A DNA stretch of 6,905 nt from Candidatus Omnitrophota bacterium (GTDB taxonomy: Bacteria; Omnitrophota; Gorgyraeia; Gygaellales; Profunditerraquicolaceae), in the NCBI GenBank assembly GCA_018814745.1, contig JAHIZC010000068.1:1-6905 (forward strand), read 5' to 3'. Under the pieces are notes generated by a model, which saw nothing but the letters and a program-made list of their open reading frames with translations, was not told where the DNA came from and ran no database searches. Positions 6,291 through 6,905 of the stretch are shown here, piece by piece (position 1 is the stretch's first letter; the number at the start of each line of letters is the position of its first letter). The translations under genes were made by a program, and so were the position numbers.

Positions 6291-6297
6291 GAATTTA

Positions 6298-6905
6298 TTA
6301 CGCTTTTCTGCGGTAGAAAGATAGGGAATTCTTCTTCTTTACCACGGATACCCCTTTAGGCAGGTCAACTATAGAATTTAGAGGCCGATTTGAAATCAAA
6401 TCTTCCAATTCCTGGATGTGCTTAAAAGTGATTCTGCGGGTATCCCCTTTAAGCCGTGCAATATTCAAACGCAATACCAGCCTTTGCATCGCAGGGTGCA
6501 GGCTAAGATACCTCTCTAATTTTATGCTCTTCCGCGGCTTATTTAACTTACGCAGAGCTGCCTGCATCAGATAATCATAATCATAAGAAGCAATATTGGC
6601 CAAACTGCTTAAAACAATCTTAATATTTTTATTATATTTCTTCTCTAAAAGCGGGAGCAACTGATTTCTAATCCTGTTTCTAAAATATATATCTTGGAAG
6701 TTGCTTCTATCAATACAGGCTTTAATTTTCTTCCTCTTTAAGTAACGCTCAATTTCTTTTCTCTTCGTTTCGATCAAAGGCCGGATGACTTCGTATCCGG
6801 CTATCTCTCTCTTAGGTAGTATCCCGGATAGGCCAAATAAACCAGTACCTCTTATAATACGCATCAATATTGTCTCTGCCTGGTCATCAAGATTATGCCC
6901 TAAGG
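6298..6905 (-). CDS. tilS: tRNA(Ile)-lysidine synthetase, C-terminal part (5' end outside the window)
   Basis: Modifies C34 of tRNA-Ile(CAU) to lysidine using ATP, so that it reads AUA instead of AUG. The frame is open to the window edge and is therefore partial. Its first visible residues are LGHNLDDQAETILMRIIRGT, matching the PP-loop ATPase segment HH/HN-x-DDQAET-x-LMR of TilS. The catalytic SGGxDS loop must lie upstream, beyond 6905. About 50 residues later, DRSNFQDIYFRNRIRNQLLPLL matches the family SN....Y.RNRIR..LLP.L motif. The C-terminal part is helical and basic and ends in SLSFYRRKA, with little room for the TilS_C domain found in some relatives. A TTG at 6867 that could be taken for a start lies within the conserved motif and is not one. 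Confidence 0.95.
   Translation of the reverse strand, partial: LGHNLDDQAETILMRIIRGTGLFGLSGILPKREIAGYEVIRPLIETKRKEIERYLKRKKIKACIDRSNFQDIYFRNRIRNQLLPLLEKKYNKNIKIVLSSLANIASYDYDYLMQAALRKLNKPRKSIKLERYLSLHPAMQRLVLRLNIARLKGDTRRITFKHIQELEDLISNRPLNSIVDLPKGVSVVKKKNSLSFYRRKA

Noticed and set aside
6865..6867. TTG as a start codon for a short 189-residue tilS product
   Set aside because: The frame continues upstream to the window edge and encodes the conserved TilS segment GHNLDDQAETILMR, so the true start is outside the window.

Overview
The window is a compact bacterial chromosome segment in which every gene reads on the minus strand. In transcription order, from high to low coordinates, it holds: the 3' part of tilS (tRNA-Ile lysidine synthetase), ftsH (membrane AAA+ zinc protease), folP (dihydropteroate synthase with an N-terminal extension), cdaA (membrane diadenylate cyclase), a 42-residue membrane microprotein resembling only the N-terminal anchor of CdaR/YbbR, pdxJ (pyridoxine 5'-phosphate synthase), acpS (holo-ACP synthase), nnrD (NAD(P)HX dehydratase), and then tRNA-Thr(UGU) and tRNA-Tyr(GUA).

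No taxon can be fixed from the sequence alone. The moderately AT-rich bases, the tilS-ftsH-folP neighbourhood, the tRNAs without encoded CCA, and a GC-rich palindromic element inserted in a coding gene fit an uncultured Gram-negative-type candidate phylum. Omnitrophota or a relative is my best guess, held at low to moderate confidence.

Layout. A strong sigma-70-type promoter (TTGATT-17-TATAAT) with a purine-rich ribosome site lies between tilS and ftsH. From ftsH to nnrD, neighbours overlap or lie within 13 nt of each other (folP/cdaA 13 nt, cdaA/microprotein 20 nt, pdxJ/acpS 4 nt, acpS/nnrD 38 nt), so one translationally coupled operon is likely. It combines membrane protein quality control, folate, c-di-AMP signalling, vitamin B6, ACP activation and NAD(P)H repair. 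The 168-bp gap between nnrD and the tRNAs (175-342) holds a long imperfect inverted repeat whose two arms lack C and G respectively on the plus strand. The two tRNAs reproduce the start of the classical thrU-tyrU-glyT-thrT-tuf arrangement, so translation genes may follow beyond position 1.

The two most interesting items are (i) the CdaR-anchor microprotein exactly where cdaR is expected, with no room for YbbR domains, and (ii) a 42-bp in-frame palindromic insertion in nnrD flanked by 8-bp direct repeats. I see no CRISPR array, transposase, phage gene or defence system.
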